NCBI GenBank assembly: GCA_030150425.1
Contig: JASLFY010000340.1
Span: 1-7,962, forward strand
Length of the DNA stretch: 7,962 bases
Reading direction: 5' to 3'
Origin: Yimella sp.
Lineage (GTDB): Bacteria; Actinomycetota; Actinomycetes; Actinomycetales; Dermatophilaceae
Below, one piece after another: positions 6,585-7,962 of the stretch (positions are counted from its first letter, which is position 1; the number at the start of each line of letters is the position of its first letter). The notes under the pieces were generated by a model that was given only the letters and a program-made list of their open reading frames with translations, was not told the DNA's origin and did not search any database. A program made the translations under genes and the position numbers.

Positions 6585-7795
6585 CCCCGGAGGATCCCGG
6601 AGAGGTCCTCCAGGACGGTGGGGTCCTCGATGGTCGAGGGCACTGGCGCCTCGTCGCCATCGGCCAACTGGCGCATCGTCCTGCGCAGGATCTTCCCGGA
6701 ACGGGTCTTCGGCAGCGCCGCCACGACGTCGACCCGCTGCAGAGTCGCGATCGCGCCGACCTCCTCGCGGACCCGCTGCCCGAGCTCCGCGCGCAACGTC
6801 TCCAGCCCGGCGTCGTCGAGATTCGCCCACTGCTCACCGGCCTTCAGGACGACCAGCGCCCGCGGGACCTGCCCCTTCAGCGGGTCGCGTACGCCGATCA
6901 CGGCGCACTCGGCGACCGCCGGATGACCGGCCAGCGCGGCCTCGATGCCGCCGGTCGAGAGCCGGTGGCCGGCGACGTTCAACACGTCGTCCGTGCGACC
7001 CAGCACGAACAGGTAGCCGTCGTCGTCGATGTAGCCGCCGTCGCCGGTGAGGTAATAGCCGTCGTACGCCGACAGGTACGACGACTCGTAGCGGGCGTCG
7101 TCCTGCCACAACGTCGGCAGCGTGCCCGGCGGCAACGGGAGCTTGATGCAGACCGCACCCTCGACACCCGGTGCGCAGGGCTCACCGGACGGATCGAGGA
7201 TCTGCACGTCGTACCCCGGAGACGGCACGCCCGCCGACCCCGGCTTGATCCGCAACTGTTCCAGTCCGAGCGGAACAGACGCGATCGGCCAGCCGGTCTC
7301 GGTCTGCCACCAGTTGTCGATCACCGGGATGCCGAGCAGGTCGCCCGCCCACTCGTAGGTGCCCGGGTCGAGCCGCTCGCCGGCCAGGAACAGCGTGCGC
7401 AGGCTGCTCAGGTCGCGCCCGTCGAGCAGGCTGCCGGACGGGTCCTCCTTCTTGATCGCCCGGATCGCGGTCGGCGCGGTGAACAGGGCCGTCACCCGGT
7501 GCTGCTCGACCACCCGCCAGAACGCGCCGGCATCCGGGGTGCCGACCGGCTTGCCCTCGTAGAGCACCGTGGTCGCGCCGGTCAGCAGCGGCGCGTAGAC
7601 GATGTACGAGTGGCCGACCACCCAGCCCACGTCGGAGGCGGCCCAGAACACGTCGCCCGGCCCGGCCGCGAAGACGGCGTCCATCGACCAGCGCAGCGCG
7701 ACCGCGTGCCCGCCGTTGTCACGCACCACGCCCTTGGGCCGCCCGGTCGTGCCCGCGGTGTAGAGGTTGTAGAGCGGATCGGGCGGGGCGACCGG
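6581..7795 (-). CDS. prpE: PrpE-like propionyl/acetyl-CoA synthetase, missing its N-terminal part
   Basis: It is a member of the AMP-forming acyl-CoA synthetase family, making propionyl-CoA (or acetyl-CoA) from acid, ATP and CoA. From 7795 down to TAG 6583-6581 it gives 404 residues against about 630 for whole PrpE. Motifs in order: P-loop YTAGTTGRPKG at 7762-7730, VRDNGGHAVAL at about 7726-7694, LFLAGERLDPGTYEW near 7390, DNWWQTETGWP near 7318-7286, YYLTGD near 7055, GRTDDVLNVAGHRLSTGG at 7000-6947, and PKTRSGK near 6712-6692, whose last lysine is the catalytic and acetylation-regulated residue. WWQTETGWP and VRDNGGHA favour the PrpE/ACSS3 group over acetyl-CoA synthetase. Upstream of 7796 the reading runs into the fold-back and meets a stop at 7828-7826. 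The only in-frame start (GTG 7729) is after the P-loop, so the visible copy is incomplete. YNLYTAGTTG differs from the usual YILYTSGTTG. Confidence 0.9.
   Translation of the reverse strand, partial: PVAPPDPLYNLYTAGTTGRPKGVVRDNGGHAVALRWSMDAVFAAGPGDVFWAASDVGWVVGHSYIVYAPLLTGATTVLYEGKPVGTPDAGAFWRVVEQHRVTALFTAPTAIRAIKKEDPSGSLLDGRDLSSLRTLFLAGERLDPGTYEWAGDLLGIPVIDNWWQTETGWPIASVPLGLEQLRIKPGSAGVPSPGYDVQILDPSGEPCAPGVEGAVCIKLPLPPGTLPTLWQDDARYESSYLSAYDGYYLTGDGGYIDDDGYLFVLGRTDDVLNVAGHRLSTGGIEAALAGHPAVAECAVIGVRDPLKGQVPRALVVLKAGEQWANLDDAGLETLRAELGQRVREEVGAIATLQRVDVVAALPKTRSGKILRRTMRQLADGDEAPVPSTIEDPTVLEDLSGILRG
6589..6611. terminator. Weak hairpin at the convergent 3' ends
   Basis: GGAGGA (6589-6594) and TCCTCC (6606-6611) can form a 6-bp stem around an 11-nt loop just after the ATP-grasp stop and inside the last codons of prpE. 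No T tract follows in either direction. It is the only hairpin I see near the junction, and its role as a terminator is uncertain. Confidence 0.2.
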
Positions 7796-7962
7796 CTGGG
7801 TGCCGGTCGCCGCGACCGATCCGCTCTACATCCTCTACACCTCGGGCACGACCGGGCGGCCCAAGGGCGTGGTGCGCGACAACGGTGGGCACGCGGTCGC
7901 GCTGCGCTGGTCGATGGACGCCGTCTTCGCGGCCGGGCCGGGCGACGTGTTCTGGGCCGCCT
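7636..7962. repeat. Large quasi-palindrome (inverted duplication) centred on 7799
   Basis: Bases 7636-7796 are the reverse complement of 7802-7962 around the 5-nt centre TGGGT (7797-7801). By hand, 155 of 161 pairs match. Mismatched pairs are 7786/7812, 7783/7815, 7767/7831, 7756/7842, 7721/7877 and 7712/7886; the outer 75 pairs are perfect. The innermost 9 bp of each arm, GCGACCGGC and GCCGGTCGC, match exactly. The right arm runs to the window edge, so the true length is unknown. It could be a real inverted duplication, or a fold-back chimera or misassembly. Confidence 0.95.
7800..7962 (+). CDS. prpE: PrpE-like acyl-CoA synthetase fragment, right palindrome arm (3' end outside window)
   Basis: On the plus strand, from GTG 7800, the frame reads VPVAATDPLYILYTSGTTGR, then PKGVVRDNGGHAVAL, and stays open to the window end (54 residues). 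This is the same region of PrpE as the minus-strand copy, with the family-typical P-loop YILYTSGTTG where the minus copy has YNLYTAGTTG. The frame is closed upstream by TAG 7770-7772, so this copy also lacks its N-terminal part. GTG 7800 is merely the first available start and lies mid-family, so it is probably not a true initiation site. Whether a real second, 5'-truncated gene exists depends on whether the palindrome is real. Confidence 0.6.
   Translation, partial: MPVAATDPLYILYTSGTTGRPKGVVRDNGGHAVALRWSMDAVFAAGPGDVFWAA

Noticed and set aside
4980..6830. 616-codon open frame on the minus strand opposite the ATP-grasp gene
   Set aside because: The translation is Arg/Gly/Ala/Asp-rich low-complexity sequence with no family motif, and it spans two real genes. 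It is the usual antisense shadow in G/C-rich coding DNA.
7636..7962. Telomere-type or replication-terminus palindrome of a linear replicon
   Set aside because: Both arms are coding sequence of a metabolic enzyme rather than clustered small hairpins, so a gene-internal fold-back explains it better.
1..7962. CRISPR array, tRNA, rRNA or transposase
   Set aside because: No regularly spaced repeats with unique spacers, no recognisable tRNA arms or rRNA sequence, and no transposase motif were found on either strand by reading.

Overview
High G+C DNA with strong third-position G/C bias, GTG as well as ATG starts, and gene families typical of Actinobacteria (a single-chain iron-sulfur serine dehydratase, a saccharopine-dehydrogenase/trans-enoyl-reductase-like protein, a PrpE-type acyl-CoA synthetase). 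A Mycobacteriales member of the Gordonia/Rhodococcus/Williamsia kind is my best guess. The sequence alone does not fix the genus.

Layout. (1) 1-225, +: the C-terminal 74 residues of a macro-domain (ADP-ribose-binding) protein. (2) 236-2203, -: a 655-aa multidomain protein with an N-terminal TerD domain, an acidic linker, a PD-(D/E)XK nuclease-like domain and an unrecognised C-terminal region. It is convergent with the macro gene, with 10 bp between their stops. (3) 2204-2456: a 253-bp gap with short direct repeats upstream of the TerD fusion and a 48-bp repeat that duplicates the extreme 3' end of sdaA. (4) 2457-3827, -: sdaA, L-serine ammonia-lyase, complete. (5) 3828-3924: a divergent promoter region. 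(6) 3925-5166, +: a saccharopine-dehydrogenase-like/trans-acting enoyl reductase-like oxidoreductase. (7) 5163-6584, +: an ATP-grasp protein whose GTG start overlaps the previous stop. (8) 6581-about 7795, -: a PrpE-like propionyl/acetyl-CoA synthetase lacking its N-terminal part, its stop overlapping the ATP-grasp stop. (9) 7636-7962: a large quasi-palindrome in which the same acyl-CoA synthetase sequence reappears on the + strand, up to the window edge.

How the genes relate. Genes 6 and 7 look like a translationally coupled two-gene operon. sdaA diverges from it and makes pyruvate and ammonia from serine; PrpE activates short-chain acids to acyl-CoA. These are ordinary metabolic genes. The accessory-looking part is the left end: a TerD-nuclease fusion beside a macro-domain protein, less G/C-biased than its neighbours to the eye. 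That suggests a stress or anti-foreign-DNA role, but this is inference. The right end may be a real inverted duplication, but its position inside a gene body and at the window edge makes an assembly or library fold-back at least as likely.
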